Source: DATCKG01 sp036562385 (GTDB taxonomy: Bacteria; Bacillota; Sulfobacillia; Symbiobacteriales; Symbiobacteriaceae). From it: 34,023 nucleotides of DNA. The notes below the pieces were generated by a model. It saw only the letters and a list, made by a program, of their open reading frames with translations, was not told the DNA's origin and did not search any database. Made by a program: the position numbers and the translations under genes. Where the stretch lies: assembly GCA_036562385.1 (NCBI GenBank), contig DATCKG010000032.1:1-34023 (forward strand), given 5' to 3'. This document shows positions 6,555 to 15,784 of this stretch, one piece after another (position 1 is the first letter of the stretch; every line of letters begins with the position of its first letter).

Positions 6555-9133
6555 TGCGCACCGCATTCCGCGCGCTGGCCCAGTACGTGGGGATGGCCCG
6601 TCACTACTTGTGGGGCCGAAAGGGCCGGTCCTTCATGACCCTGGCGGGCATCGCGCTGGGCGTCACCATGGTGGTGGCCGTGCTCCTGCTCAACCGCTCG
6701 ATCGTGAGCAGCTACGAAAACCTGCTCACCGCAGCGGCCGGGCGGGCAGACCTGCAGATCTCTGCCACCACGGGCTTCGGCTTTGACGAGCGGCTCTTGG
6801 CCGCGGTTCAGGCGACTGACGGGGTGGACGTGGCAGCCCCGGTGATTTCCTCCAGTGCGCCGGTCTTTGCCGGCGACCGACAGGCGGGGGCGACGTTTTA
6901 CGGCATCGATGTGGTGCTGGATCAGAAGGTGCGGGACTACCGTCTCATCACCGGACGGCTGCCAGCCGCGGACGGCGAGGCCGCGATCACCACGGACCTG
7001 GCCGAAGGCCTTGGCCTTGCCGAAGGCGATGGCTTCCGCCTCCTCACCACCCAGGGACTGAAGGAATTTAAGGTCGTGGGCATCTTCGATGCGCAGGGCA
7101 CCGTGCGCGGCGCGCTGGGCCCCTTCGGAGTGCTCACATTGGAGGCCGCTCAAGCAGCGTTCGGCAAGGACGGCAAGCTTGACGTGATCGACGTGATCGC
7201 CGCTCCGGGCGAATCGGTACGCGCCCTGCGAGAACAGCTGGCCGCAGCCCTGGATCCGCAGGTGCGGGTGACCACCCCCGCGGAGCGCTCCCGCGACATG
7301 CAGAAGCTGCTCGACTCTGTCATTTTCCTGCTCACCATGGCGGGCTCCATCTCGCTGTTTGCCGGTACGTTCATCATCTACACCAACGTCTCGATGAGCG
7401 TGGCCGAGCGGCGGCGTGAACTGGCGATCCTGCGCGCCCTGGGCATGAAGCGGGGCGAGGTCATGGCCGTGGTGCTGACGGAAGCGACTCTCCTCGGCCT
7501 TCTGGGCGCCCTGCTGGGCCTCGTGAGCGGTTTCGGCATGGCCCGGTTCATGGCCGAACAGATGACCAACGAGTTCCTCACCGCCTATGGCGTGCAGTCA
7601 GCCGCCGTCACCATGAACCTCACCACCTTTGTCGCCGCGCTGGCCGTGGGCGTCGGAGCCGCCCTGGTCGCAGCCTTCGGCCCCGCGCGAGAGACGGTCA
7701 TGATCAGCCCGGTGGAGGCGATGCGCCCGGCGGAGACCCCCGGAATCGATCGCTTCCGCCCGAACTGGCGCCGTGCGGCCGGAGGCCTCACGCTGATGCT
7801 CGTGGGCGTGCTGACCCTCTGGGTCACCTGGCCGCGGGGCGAGATGGTCTCGCCCCTTGTCCTCCGGCTCTGGGGGCTGATGCTGGTGGTGATGCTGCTC
7901 GGCATGGTCCTTTTGCTTCCGCTGCTCTTGGACCTGCTGACCCGGGCGGTGCTGCGGCCGCTGCTTTCGGCGGTGCTGGGCATCGCGGGCCGCCTGGCCG
8001 CCGATAACCTGATCCGCACGCCCCGGCGCACCGCGGCCACCATCAGTGCGCTCATGGTCGCCCTGACCTACATGGTTGCCATGGGCGGCGTGAAGGCCAG
8101 CCAGATGGCGGCCTTCAACCGGTGGTTTGAGAAGAACATCGGCTGGGACATGAACGTCTCCAGTTCGTATACAGGCATCGGCGCCCTGGTGGAGATGGAT
8201 GACGCCTTCGTGCAGCAGCTGGCCGAGGTGGAGGGCGTCCGGCTGGTGAGCCCACAGAAAATGATGCGGGTGATGCTGGCCGACGGCGAGCAGGCCTTCA
8301 TGCAGGTCTTCGATTACCGTCTGCTCAGGCAGTACTCCGAGACGCCGCTGGAAGAGGGGAGCTGGCCCGAGGCTGCCGACCTGATGGAGCAGGGAGGCCA
8401 TACGATCATTTCCCCGGCCATCGCCGCCCGCCTGGGAGTGGGCCTGGGCGACACGGTGGAGCTTCCTACCCCCGGCGGTACCCTGACGCTCACGGTGGCG
8501 GGCATCATGACCGACATCACCCCTTACGGCGGCACCATCAACATCGACCGGCAGGACTACCTGCGGTACTGGAATGACAGCACCAGTTCCAACGTGGCAG
8601 TGCTGGTGGAGCCAGGCTACTCGCCCGAGGAGGTAAAGCAGCGCATTCTGGACCGGTGGGGCGAGACCATGCCCCTCACGATCCGGCTGAACCGTGAGTT
8701 CTGGGAGGAATTGAAGCTCAGGTACGACAGCTTCTACGGGCTGACCGAGGCCTTGATCTGGGTGGCCGTCCTGGTCTCGGGCCTGGCCATTGCCAACACG
8801 CTCTTTGCCGCGATTTTGGAGCGGAAGCGGGAATTCGGCGTGCTGCGGGCGGTGGGCACCCGGCGCGGCGAGGTGCTGCGAGTGGTGCTGGGCGAGGCCC
8901 TGAGCATGGGCCTCGTGGGCGGCCTGATCGGCGCCCTGGCCGGGCTCGCACTCCAGTGGGTGATGGTGGCAACCAGCCACTACATCAACGGGGCATCCAC
9001 CGAGTGGGTGGTCGACTGGGCCTCGCTGGGCATGGCCGCAGCGGTGGCGCTGCTCCTGGCACCCCTGGCGGGGCTGCTGCCGGCCCGCTGGGCTGCACGA
9101 CTGGACGTGGTGGATGCGCTCCGGTATGAGTAG
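6554..9133 (+). CDS. FtsX/MacB-family ABC permease with two FtsX domains
   Basis: An 859-residue permease. A first TM helix (about 25-47, SFMTLAGIALGVTMVVAVLLL) is followed by an extracytoplasmic MacB-like domain (about 48-250) and a three-helix FtsX domain (about 255-390, with VAERRRELAILRALGMKRGEV in the coupling region). Two further helices (about 410-460) precede a second TM helix, a second extracytoplasmic domain (about 500-710) and a second FtsX domain (about 725-859, with ERKREFGVLRAVGTRRGEV). This duplicated layout is usual for stand-alone large permeases that work with a LolD-type ATPase. It starts one base before the ATPase gene ends. A strong hairpin follows. It is the last gene of the padR operon. 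Confidence 0.92.
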   Translation: MRTAFRALAQYVGMARHYLWGRKGRSFMTLAGIALGVTMVVAVLLLNRSIVSSYENLLTAAAGRADLQISATTGFGFDERLLAAVQATDGVDVAAPVISSSAPVFAGDRQAGATFYGIDVVLDQKVRDYRLITGRLPAADGEAAITTDLAEGLGLAEGDGFRLLTTQGLKEFKVVGIFDAQGTVRGALGPFGVLTLEAAQAAFGKDGKLDVIDVIAAPGESVRALREQLAAALDPQVRVTTPAERSRDMQKLLDSVIFLLTMAGSISLFAGTFIIYTNVSMSVAERRRELAILRALGMKRGEVMAVVLTEATLLGLLGALLGLVSGFGMARFMAEQMTNEFLTAYGVQSAAVTMNLTTFVAALAVGVGAALVAAFGPARETVMISPVEAMRPAETPGIDRFRPNWRRAAGGLTLMLVGVLTLWVTWPRGEMVSPLVLRLWGLMLVVMLLGMVLLLPLLLDLLTRAVLRPLLSAVLGIAGRLAADNLIRTPRRTAATISALMVALTYMVAMGGVKASQMAAFNRWFEKNIGWDMNVSSSYTGIGALVEMDDAFVQQLAEVEGVRLVSPQKMMRVMLADGEQAFMQVFDYRLLRQYSETPLEEGSWPEAADLMEQGGHTIISPAIAARLGVGLGDTVELPTPGGTLTLTVAGIMTDITPYGGTINIDRQDYLRYWNDSTSSNVAVLVEPGYSPEEVKQRILDRWGETMPLTIRLNREFWEELKLRYDSFYGLTEALIWVAVLVSGLAIANTLFAAILERKREFGVLRAVGTRRGEVLRVVLGEALSMGLVGGLIGALAGLALQWVMVATSHYINGASTEWVVDWASLGMAAAVALLLAPLAGLLPARWAARLDVVDALRYE

Positions 9134-9155
9134 GGTGGAAACGAATTCGTGCGAA

Positions 9156-9191
9156 AACCGGGCGGGCCCCTCGAGGGAGGCTCGCCCGGTT
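9156..9191. terminator. bidirectional terminator between convergent genes
   Basis: Arms AACCGGGCG (9156-9164) and CGCCCGGTT (9183-9191) pair perfectly, with further inner pairing. It lies between the end of the ABC permease gene (+) and the end of the SLH-protein gene (-). The A-run on its left gives Ts on the minus strand, so it can serve both genes. Confidence 0.75.
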
Positions 9192-9224
9192 CCGTCGTTC
9201 AGACCCTCTTCACTGGGATACCGC

Positions 9225-10364
9225 CTAAATCGTCCACCGGTCGCTGATGACCCCGACCAGGTACCACTCTCCCTCCGCTTCTTCAAACACCAGCCGGAGG
9301 CTGGAGTAGTCCATCCAATTCCACTGTGGCGACCCCGGGAAGTGAAACTCGACAACGTGCGCGTCCGGGTAGACCTCCCAGATGTTGTTCGGTACGTTGC
9401 CTCGGACCAGGACCCAGTCGAAAGACACATCAGGGGCGTTCTTGTAGTCCCTGCCGTACACAAAGTCGCTTCTCAGATACTTCGAAAAGGTCATCTGGAT
9501 CGGATTTCCGCTGCCCTCGTAGAACCCCCATTCAAAAACCAGGTCGGGATCCAGTTCCCGTAATTCTTCCGGCCAAAAGACCAGGTCCCAAGTCACGTCT
9601 ATATACGCATAGGGAGAGAAGCGCACGCCTTTTTCGGGGTGCACCAGGTCGGCCAGCCTTACCGGGTCGGCCTGCTCCAGCGCGTCCAGCACCTCCACAG
9701 CCCGCAGCCAGATTTCCTCCTCAGACTCGGACAACTCGCCCAAGCGAATGAGCGCCCGGTAAAGCATCTGGACGGCCATCTCACGGGTCAGTTCCAGGCT
9801 GCCTGCGAAGGTGCTATCGCCCATGCCGAGCACGAGGCCCGTATCCTGCGCCAGGGCCACATAGCCCCTGGCCCAGGGGGAGATCTGGTAAGCGTCTGCA
9901 AAGGCGGGCATGGCTTCGGGATCCACATACTCCTCCAGGCCGACCAGACGGATGATAGTGACTACCGCCTGCTCCCGGGTGATGGTCCGCCCCACTCCGA
10001 AGGTGTTGTCGCTGAGTCCGATCATAAGGCCGTGGGCCGCGGCGGCGTTGACGATCCCGTAATACCACGCGGAGGGATCGGCGTTGTCAGCAAACCGGCT
10101 GGGGCCGGGCTCCTCGTCAAGTCCCATGGCCCGCACCAGTAGCGCCGCAAACTGCTCGCGGGTCATCGGCGCCCGGGGCGCAAACCGCCCGCCGCCGACT
10201 CCGTGAACCAGGCCCTGGGCGTGAAGGGCGATAATCGCTTCGCGGGCGTAACTGTCTGCAATGTCGATGAAGGGATCTGCGGCCGTCGCCGCCGGAATCG
10301 AAGAGAGACCGAAAAGGGTCGCGCTCAGCAGGCCCGCGGCCAGGCGGGCAGCCCGTTTGAACAA
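9225..10364 (-). CDS. secreted S-layer-homology (SLH) domain protein
   Basis: A 379-residue exported protein. A signal peptide (residues 1-29, basic FKRAAR then a hydrophobic core ending AATAA) precedes three SLH domains at about 31-80, 90-142 and 154-208. These carry the usual ends (FAPRAPMTREQFAALLVRA, TFGVGRTITREQAVVTIIRL, TFAGSLELTREMAVQMLYRA). SLH domains bind pyruvylated secondary wall polymers and anchor proteins to the cell wall. The C-terminal domain (about 215-379) is acidic, rich in Trp and Tyr, and contains a WDLVFWPEEL stretch; I do not recognise it, though its layout suggests a small ligand-binding or NTF2-like fold. The start is TTG at 10364: an in-frame TGA lies two codons upstream and the TTG begins a perfect signal peptide. 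Confidence 0.88.
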   Translation of the reverse strand: MFKRAARLAAGLLSATLFGLSSIPAATAADPFIDIADSYAREAIIALHAQGLVHGVGGGRFAPRAPMTREQFAALLVRAMGLDEEPGPSRFADNADPSAWYYGIVNAAAAHGLMIGLSDNTFGVGRTITREQAVVTIIRLVGLEEYVDPEAMPAFADAYQISPWARGYVALAQDTGLVLGMGDSTFAGSLELTREMAVQMLYRALIRLGELSESEEEIWLRAVEVLDALEQADPVRLADLVHPEKGVRFSPYAYIDVTWDLVFWPEELRELDPDLVFEWGFYEGSGNPIQMTFSKYLRSDFVYGRDYKNAPDVSFDWVLVRGNVPNNIWEVYPDAHVVEFHFPGSPQWNWMDYSSLRLVFEEAEGEWYLVGVISDRWTI

Positions 10365-10455
10365 CCGTCACCCCACCCCGTTCACATGTCGGAGAGGTAC
10401 CCGATCGGCTCCCGCACGGGCCGTTCCTATTCGCCAGCCCTGGTGCCCAGCCCCG

Positions 10456-10503
10456 CGCGAAACAGGAGTACCTCCCTCCCGGAAAGGTACTCCTGTTCTC
10501 GCG
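10456..10503 (-). terminator. strong hairpin upstream of the SLH-protein gene
   Basis: Perfect 12-base arms AACAGGAGTACC (10461-10472) and GGTACTCCTGTT (10486-10497), extended by a further CGCGA/TCGCG pairing. It is downstream of the cupin gene and upstream of the SLH gene, both leftward. No T-run follows, so a terminator, an mRNA-stabilising hairpin or a protein site are all possible. Confidence 0.5.
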
Positions 10504-10509
10504 GTCCGA

Positions 10510-10533
10510 TGACTGAATCGCTGGGTTCAGTCA
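10510..10533 (-). repeat. inverted repeat over the cupin stop codon
   Basis: TGACTGAA (10510-10517) and TTCAGTCA (10526-10533) pair around 8 bases; the right arm contains the cupin stop codon. No T-run, so it probably protects or ends the cupin message together with the larger hairpin at 10456-10503. Confidence 0.45.
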
Positions 10534-11021
10534 GCATCAGGCTTTGTCGGGTGGACGGTTCCATGCGGGTGCTCAGGCGGGGCGTAAATCGAGTAGACCT
10601 TCAGCGGCCTGTTGCCCACGTTGGTGATGTTGTGCCACATCCCGGCGGGGATCATGACGGCGAAGCCCGGGCCTGCCATCTGTTCAAACTCCACCTGATC
10701 ACGGCTGGGACCCATCTGGACAAGCCCCTGGCCTTCCTCGATGCGGATGAACTGATCGGTTGACGGGTGGGTCTCCAGGCCTATGTCCCCGCCGACAGGA
10801 ATGCTCATCAGCGTAACCTGCAGGTGCTGACCGGTCCACAGCGCAGTGCGGAAATTGCGGTTTTGTCTGGTCACCCTCGCGATGTTCACCACGTAAGGCC
10901 GGGGTCCATGATCCCTGATCGCAGGCTCGTGGTGCGGAGGAGTCCAGGGACCGCCAGGCCACCCATACTGCGGTGGCATGTTCCAGGGGTAGGGGTATGG
11001 CGCCTTATGAAACACATCCAT
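10527..11021 (-). CDS. cupin-domain protein
   Basis: A 164-residue single-domain cupin. The N-terminal 40 residues are Pro/Trp/His-rich (YPYPWNMPPQYGWPGGPW). The double-stranded beta-helix spans about 55-155. Cupin motif 1 is seen around IGLETHPSTDQFIRIEEGQG, where H and the Glu of IEEG are candidate metal ligands. Motif 2 is seen at PAGMWHNITNVG, whose His is the last ligand. It resembles the mannose-6-phosphate-isomerase-like cupins of Firmicutes; the reaction is unknown. The ATG at 11021 lies only 1 base after an AAAGGAG site, whereas GTG at the third codon (11015) has ideal spacing, so the true start may be two codons later. Transcribed alone, divergent from the sugar regulator. Confidence 0.85.
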   Translation of the reverse strand: MDVFHKAPYPYPWNMPPQYGWPGGPWTPPHHEPAIRDHGPRPYVVNIARVTRQNRNFRTALWTGQHLQVTLMSIPVGGDIGLETHPSTDQFIRIEEGQGLVQMGPSRDQVEFEQMAGPGFAVMIPAGMWHNITNVGNRPLKVYSIYAPPEHPHGTVHPTKPDAD

Positions 11022-11124
11022 GCTCCTTTCGGCCGTTTACCCCCATATTACGTTCACTGGCCACCGGACGGTCTCATCGTGAGTGGGGCGCCCTTCGGAA
11101 CGGTCGCAGAGAACGGGCTGACTC

Positions 11125-11155
11125 TTGATGTGCGCTGTCCTGAATTGGTATGATG
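11125..11155 (+). promoter_or_regulatory. promoter of the GntR/LacI-type regulator
   Basis: -35 TTGATG (11125-11130), 18 bases, extended -10 TGG-TATGAT (-10 at 11149-11154). The -10 lies inside GGTATGATG (11147-11155), a 9-mer also present at 15794-15802 in the alpha-mannosidase promoter region, so it may be a shared operator. Confidence 0.65.
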
Positions 11156-11217
11156 GATATATCAGGTTATGTCTGATGCGCTCGGCATATGTAACCGGAG
11201 AACAAGGAGCATGCGGC

Positions 11218-12321
11218 ATGAGACACCGTCGCGGCGACACCCCCCTGTACGCGCAGATCAAGGCATATTTGGAGGAACAGATTCGTCAGGGACGTCTTCG
11301 CCCCGGCGACCGCGTTCCGTCTGAGGCGGAACTGGCCCACCAATTTGGTGTCAGTCGCATCACCAGCAAGCACGCCCTGTTCCTGCTCGCCCAGGAAGGG
11401 CTGATCTACCGCATTCCCGGAAAGGGCAGCTTTGTGGCCGACCGAGCCACGCGGGCATTTGGCGGGCACATGATGCTCGGCGTGGTTCTGCCATTCCTCC
11501 GCATGCAACATGAACTGAATCTCCTGCGCGGTGCAGAGGCCGAGGCGAACCGGCAGGGCCTGACCCTGGTCCTCCGGCAGAGCAGCGGCTCCCAGGAGGT
11601 GGAAGCGGCGGCCGTGCGTGACTTGCGGGAAGCCGGCGCCGCCGCCCTGATCGTGTGGCCGGTGGACGGCGCCCACTACAATCCTGCCCTTCTGCAACTC
11701 AGTCTGGAAGGATTCCCAACGGTGCTGGTGGATCGGTGCCTGGAAGGAGTTGCCCTTCCCGCGGTCGTGTCTGACAACCGGGAGGGAGCGCGCCTGGCCG
11801 CCCACTACGTGGCCCAGGCGGGTCACCGTCACGTGGCTGTCGTCAGCCCGCCGGGCGACTGGGCTTCCAGCATCCGGGACCGGCAGCTTGGGTTCCTGAT
11901 GGGGCTGGCAGAAGCGGGCGTCCGGAGGGAACCTGACTTGTGGCTCACCGACCTGAAGAACGATCTGGCGCAGGACCGCGTCCGGATCCGTACCTTCCTG
12001 GCCGCCCATCCGGAGGTAACTGCCCTGCTGGCAGTAAACAGCGGTAACGGCGAAGCCGCTTTCCAGGCGGCCCGTGACCTCGGGCGGTCCGTGCCAGACG
12101 ACCTCAGCATTGTCTGCTTTGACCAGCCCGACCCGGCCTCGGTGGAGGGCATCCCGTTTACCCATGTGGCGCAGCAGGCCGAAGAGATCGGGAAGCGGGC
12201 CGTACAGCTTGCCATCCAGCGGATCCAGGGCGATCCAAGCAGCCTCCGGCTGGAGGTGGTCCCGGTAAAGCTGCTTCATGGCCGCACCTGCCAGCCGCCC
12301 GCGGAGGCGGCTTCAGGATGA
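11218..12321 (+). CDS. GntR-HTH/LacI-ligand-domain transcriptional regulator (AraR-type architecture)
   Basis: A 367-residue regulator. Residues 1-75 form a GntR winged helix (TPLYAQIKAYLEEQI, GDRVPSEAELAHQFGVSRIT, GLIYRIPGKGSFVA). Residues about 85-360 are a LacI/GalR-type periplasmic-binding-like sugar-sensing domain (MMLGVVLPFL, VVSDNREGARLAAHYVAQAGH, GFLMGLAEAGV, DLSIVCFDQP). This is the AraR arrangement. ATG 11218 was chosen because AAGGAG lies 8 bases upstream and the GntR domain begins at once; the longer frame would add an unsupported N-terminus. It faces the GH38 alpha-mannosidase gene tail to tail. Control of that gene in response to a mannose-containing sugar is inference, supported by the shared 9-mer in the two promoters. 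Confidence 0.9.
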   Translation: MRHRRGDTPLYAQIKAYLEEQIRQGRLRPGDRVPSEAELAHQFGVSRITSKHALFLLAQEGLIYRIPGKGSFVADRATRAFGGHMMLGVVLPFLRMQHELNLLRGAEAEANRQGLTLVLRQSSGSQEVEAAAVRDLREAGAAALIVWPVDGAHYNPALLQLSLEGFPTVLVDRCLEGVALPAVVSDNREGARLAAHYVAQAGHRHVAVVSPPGDWASSIRDRQLGFLMGLAEAGVRREPDLWLTDLKNDLAQDRVRIRTFLAAHPEVTALLAVNSGNGEAAFQAARDLGRSVPDDLSIVCFDQPDPASVEGIPFTHVAQQAEEIGKRAVQLAIQRIQGDPSSLRLEVVPVKLLHGRTCQPPAEAASG

Positions 12322-12334
12322 AGCCGCCTCCGCG
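12300..12334 (+). terminator. hairpin overlapping the regulator stop codon
   Basis: Perfect 15-base arms (12300-12314 and 12320-12334) with a 5-base loop. The left arm encodes the last residues of the regulator and the loop/right arm contains its TGA. It has no T-run of its own, but a second T-tailed hairpin follows 58 bases on. Confidence 0.6.
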
Positions 12335-12391
12335 GGAACGGCCCAGGCTCCCGATCGCAAGTAGCCGGGAAGAGCGTTTGTGCGCAACCCG

Positions 12392-12417
12392 AAGGAGCCG
12401 GATCCGGCTCTTTTTTT
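12392..12417 (+). terminator. Rho-independent terminator of the regulator gene
   Basis: The palindrome GAGCCGGATCCGGCTC (12395-12410), extended by A-T and G-T pairs, is followed directly by seven T (12411-12417). Orientation fits the regulator on the + strand. Confidence 0.85.
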
Positions 12418-12459
12418 GTGCGCGCCTTTCAGCAAGCAATCCGCGGCCGCGTTACACGG

Positions 12460-15400
12460 TCATGTCGCTGGCCGCACCCGGAAGGTGTGGATCGCAAAGG
12501 GCCTGGTTGCAAACTCCAGTCGGTTGGCGGTTACGGCCGCCGGTCCCTGGTCGGCCTCTACAAGATTGCAGGTCCGGGCGCCCGCCACGCCAAACCCAAA
12601 CTCCAGCACGACCGGCCCGCGGCGGCGGCCAAACTCGTACGTACGCACAATCAGTCCGTCGCCGTCTTCGGCCTGCTTGACCGTGTCGACGACCACGTGG
12701 CCGGCGTTCGTCCGGACCAGGCTGTACCGCAGGGGCAGCCGGCCTGCGCCGGGGCCCACCACCCTCGGCATCAGGGGGTTGTTCAGAGCATGCGCCGCGG
12801 GAACTGTGCCGCCCTCGTACCAGTCTCCGGCATGAGGATAAAGGCTGTAGGTGAACCTGTGCTCGCCCAGGTCGGCAGTGGGGTCCGGGAAAATGGCCGA
12901 CTTCAGCAGGGTGAGCCGCAGGGTGCCGTCCCGCACATCATGGCCGTACTTGCAATCATTGAGCAGGCTCACGCCGTAGCCGCCCTCGGACAGGTCCACC
13001 CACGTGTGGGCGCAGGTTTCAAATTGAGCCCAGTCCCAGGGAGTATTCCAGTGAGTGGGCCGATCCACGTTGCCGAACTGGATCTCGTAAGTCGCCCGGG
13101 TAGACCGCTCATCCACCGGGAAGGCGACCTTCAGCAGGCTCTGCCGCTCCTGCCAGTCCACCTGGGTGACAAAGTCGAGGCGAGGGATGCGCCGGTGGAT
13201 GGTCAGCCGCTGCGTAATGGTAGAGCGTTGGTAACGCCAGCAGAGCCGCAGTACGCCCCGTTCGGGCCCAGCTTCTTCCACTACCGCCTCCTGCAGGTCA
13301 GTAACCTCCCAGCCCTTCTCCTGGTAGAAGATGTCGATGTCCCACGCGTCCCACTCCAGGGGCTTGTCCTCGAAGACCTGAAGCCGGTTTGCGCAGGTGC
13401 CCGCCGGAAGGACCTCCCGCCCCGCGATCTTGTCGAAGATCCGCCGGATCTGGCCGGAGGCGTTTCGTTCCACCACAAAGAAGGCATTCTCCAGCCGCTC
13501 AGGTGTCACCATCACCGGCGGCAGGCCATGATCAGATGCTTCTCCGCCTACGGGTCGGAGCGGATACGCCGCCCAGCCGCACGGCGGCACGTTTGGGCAG
13601 TACACCCACAGCCGGCGTTCGCCGTCCTCTTCCACTACCTGGACCGGAAGCGGCTGCCCGTCGGGCCCCACGGGGCGCAGGCGCTCAAACTCGGGCTGCC
13701 ACGGCACCGCCACGGGCTCGCTCCGCTCCCAGGAGAGCCCGTTGAAGACGACCAGCATGGGTTCGGGCCTATCCATCGCTTCGGTCAGTGCCTGCAGCGA
13801 GTCGTCGAGCACACGCTCACCCAGGGCAAAGACCTCCTGGAACTCGCGCCGGCTGTCCTGGTAGACCTCAGGAATGGACGAGCCGGGCAGGATGTCGTGG
13901 AACTGGTTGCGCAAAAGCGTCTCCCACCCACGGCGAAGTTCAGCCTGGGGGTAGCTGTAGCGCGGCGTCACTACCCAGGCAGCAGCGGCAAAGAGTTCCG
14001 CGTTGTGGTAAAGAATTTCGGCACGCCGGTTGTTCTTCTTCACCTCTGCCTGGGAGGTATAGGTGCCCCGGTGCAGTTCGAGGTACAGTTCGCCGTCCCA
14101 AACCGGCAGGTCGGCACGGTCCTTCAGCCGCTCGGTGAGGCTGCGGAAGTACTCCTCCACGCTGCCCGTTTCCACCCGGGGCACGCCCGGCATATCGGCC
14201 AGCCGCCGGGCCGTCTCCAACATCTCCCGGGTGGGGCCGCCGCCTCCGTCGCCATACCCGTATGCCAGGAGCAGCTCCCGGTTCTGCGCTTTCTGGGCAT
14301 AGTTTTGCCAAAGACCCTGAACCGACTCGGCCGTAATCTCCCCGTTATAGGTATAGGACTCGGAGCCGCCCTCGGTCGGCGTCGTGATGAAGTGGGTAAG
14401 CACCTCGGTACCATCCAGCCCGCGCCAGCGGAACGTGTCGTACGGGAATCGGTTGAACTGGTTCCAGGAGATCTTCGTGGTCATGAAGGCGCGGAGCCCG
14501 GCACCGGCTATGATCTGAGGCAAAGCCCAACTGTACCCAAAGACATCCGGCAGCCACAATACGTGGTTATCCACCCCAAACTCTTCCCGGAAGAATCGGG
14601 TGCCGAACAGGATCTGCCTGACCAGGCTCTCACCGCTCGGGATGTTGCAGTCGGCCTCCACCCACATCGCTCCGGTGGGCTCCCACCGGCCCTCGGCCAC
14701 CCGCTGTCGGATCCGTTCGTACAGCTCAGGCTGGTCTTCCTTGATGAACTGGTATAGCTGCGGCTGGCTCTGCACGAACCGAAACTCGGGATACTGTTCC
14801 ATCAGGTGCAGTACGGTCGAGAAGGTGCGCGCCGCCTTCTGCCGGGTGACGCGCAGCGGCCAGAGCCATGCGACGTCTATGTGGGAGTGTCCCACCGCCA
14901 CCACCCGCGGGCGGCCAGGTTCGCCGCGCAGCGGCGCAAGGCCCGCTGCCAGTTCGGCCTGGGCCGCCATAACCGAGTCGTAAAAGGCCTGCGATCCGGG
15001 CTGCCGCCAGTCCAGAAGGAGGGCGGCCCGGTTAAGGGCTTCCAGCATGGCGACCCGCCGGGGATCTCCCGGCGGCAGGATGGCTGCCGCTTCCAGTGTG
15101 GTACACATGTCCCAGTACAGGGCCTCTGCCGCCAGGGACTTGAGGGCCAGCCGCAAGGGACCGATTCGGTGGTCGCCCTGGCGCATGCCCGAGAAGGCAT
15201 GAACCGCCAGGTGTAATTCGGAGGCCGCCGCCAGTTCCCGGGGCAGAGGCACCTCCACGTGATACCGGTCCAGCCCCTGCAGGGGCCGGCCGTTCACGTA
15301 CAAAAGGGCCTCCGCACCGCCCGTGACACCATGCTCCGTACGGCCGAAACTGAGCAGCAGACTGAGCGGTCGGCCACGCCAGGCTTCCGGTACAACGACG

Positions 15401-15708
15401 CGGGTCCGAAACCATGCTTCTTCCCCCGGGTGCCCCCAGCGGTGGCCCTCGGCGATGAGCGGCCAGTCACTGTCGTCGAGGGCCGGGTCCTGGCCGTTCG
15501 CCAGAAATCCGCTTCGGAAACGGAAGGGCCCCACCGGTACCGACTCCGGAAAGATCCAGCGCTCCAGCTCCGCGACCCGCCGCTGCAGCTTTTCCAGTTG
15601 CCAGGCATGATGGGGATCCACGGGAGCGACATCGGCGACAAGCGTCCTTGCCGCCCGTTTCGCCTCTTCGTAGCGGCGCCGGAGCCGATCGGTCCACAAG
15701 AGGTTCAT
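12460..15708 (-). CDS. alpha-mannosidase, glycoside hydrolase family 38
   Basis: A 1082-residue retaining alpha-mannosidase that releases mannose from oligosaccharides; without a signal peptide it acts in the cytoplasm. An N-terminal domain (about 60-190) precedes the GH38 catalytic barrel. GHSHIDVAWLWP at 273-284 carries zinc ligands H274 and D278; WLPDVFGYSWALPQI contains the nucleophile D388; TTKISWNQFNRFPYDTF and the later LLRNQFHDILPGSSI (zinc His) are canonical. All key residues are present, and beta-sandwich domains complete the C-terminus. ATG 15708 was chosen because AAAGGAG lies 9 bases upstream; the open frame extends 24 codons further without support. No transporter is adjacent, so substrate uptake genes must lie elsewhere. 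It faces the GntR/LacI-type regulator. Confidence 0.95.
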   Translation of the reverse strand: MNLLWTDRLRRRYEEAKRAARTLVADVAPVDPHHAWQLEKLQRRVAELERWIFPESVPVGPFRFRSGFLANGQDPALDDSDWPLIAEGHRWGHPGEEAWFRTRVVVPEAWRGRPLSLLLSFGRTEHGVTGGAEALLYVNGRPLQGLDRYHVEVPLPRELAAASELHLAVHAFSGMRQGDHRIGPLRLALKSLAAEALYWDMCTTLEAAAILPPGDPRRVAMLEALNRAALLLDWRQPGSQAFYDSVMAAQAELAAGLAPLRGEPGRPRVVAVGHSHIDVAWLWPLRVTRQKAARTFSTVLHLMEQYPEFRFVQSQPQLYQFIKEDQPELYERIRQRVAEGRWEPTGAMWVEADCNIPSGESLVRQILFGTRFFREEFGVDNHVLWLPDVFGYSWALPQIIAGAGLRAFMTTKISWNQFNRFPYDTFRWRGLDGTEVLTHFITTPTEGGSESYTYNGEITAESVQGLWQNYAQKAQNRELLLAYGYGDGGGGPTREMLETARRLADMPGVPRVETGSVEEYFRSLTERLKDRADLPVWDGELYLELHRGTYTSQAEVKKNNRRAEILYHNAELFAAAAWVVTPRYSYPQAELRRGWETLLRNQFHDILPGSSIPEVYQDSRREFQEVFALGERVLDDSLQALTEAMDRPEPMLVVFNGLSWERSEPVAVPWQPEFERLRPVGPDGQPLPVQVVEEDGERRLWVYCPNVPPCGWAAYPLRPVGGEASDHGLPPVMVTPERLENAFFVVERNASGQIRRIFDKIAGREVLPAGTCANRLQVFEDKPLEWDAWDIDIFYQEKGWEVTDLQEAVVEEAGPERGVLRLCWRYQRSTITQRLTIHRRIPRLDFVTQVDWQERQSLLKVAFPVDERSTRATYEIQFGNVDRPTHWNTPWDWAQFETCAHTWVDLSEGGYGVSLLNDCKYGHDVRDGTLRLTLLKSAIFPDPTADLGEHRFTYSLYPHAGDWYEGGTVPAAHALNNPLMPRVVGPGAGRLPLRYSLVRTNAGHVVVDTVKQAEDGDGLIVRTYEFGRRRGPVVLEFGFGVAGARTCNLVEADQGPAAVTANRLEFATRPFAIHTFRVRPAT

Positions 15709-15784
15709 GAAGCCTGTCTCCTTTCGTGAAGTGCCACCGCCGTGGCCTGCCCGCAGGCGCTCAGCACTGACTGGACACATAATG

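Noticed and set aside
7598..9463. Open frame of 621 codons on the - strand
   Set aside because: Antisense to the FtsX permease and running into the SLH gene; low-complexity, His/Gln-rich, no domain.
12418..14757. Open frame of 779 codons on the + strand
   Set aside because: Antisense to the GH38 alpha-mannosidase, which has all catalytic motifs. The composition (Pro, Arg, Gly, His, Gln rich) is that of a shadow in GC-rich DNA.
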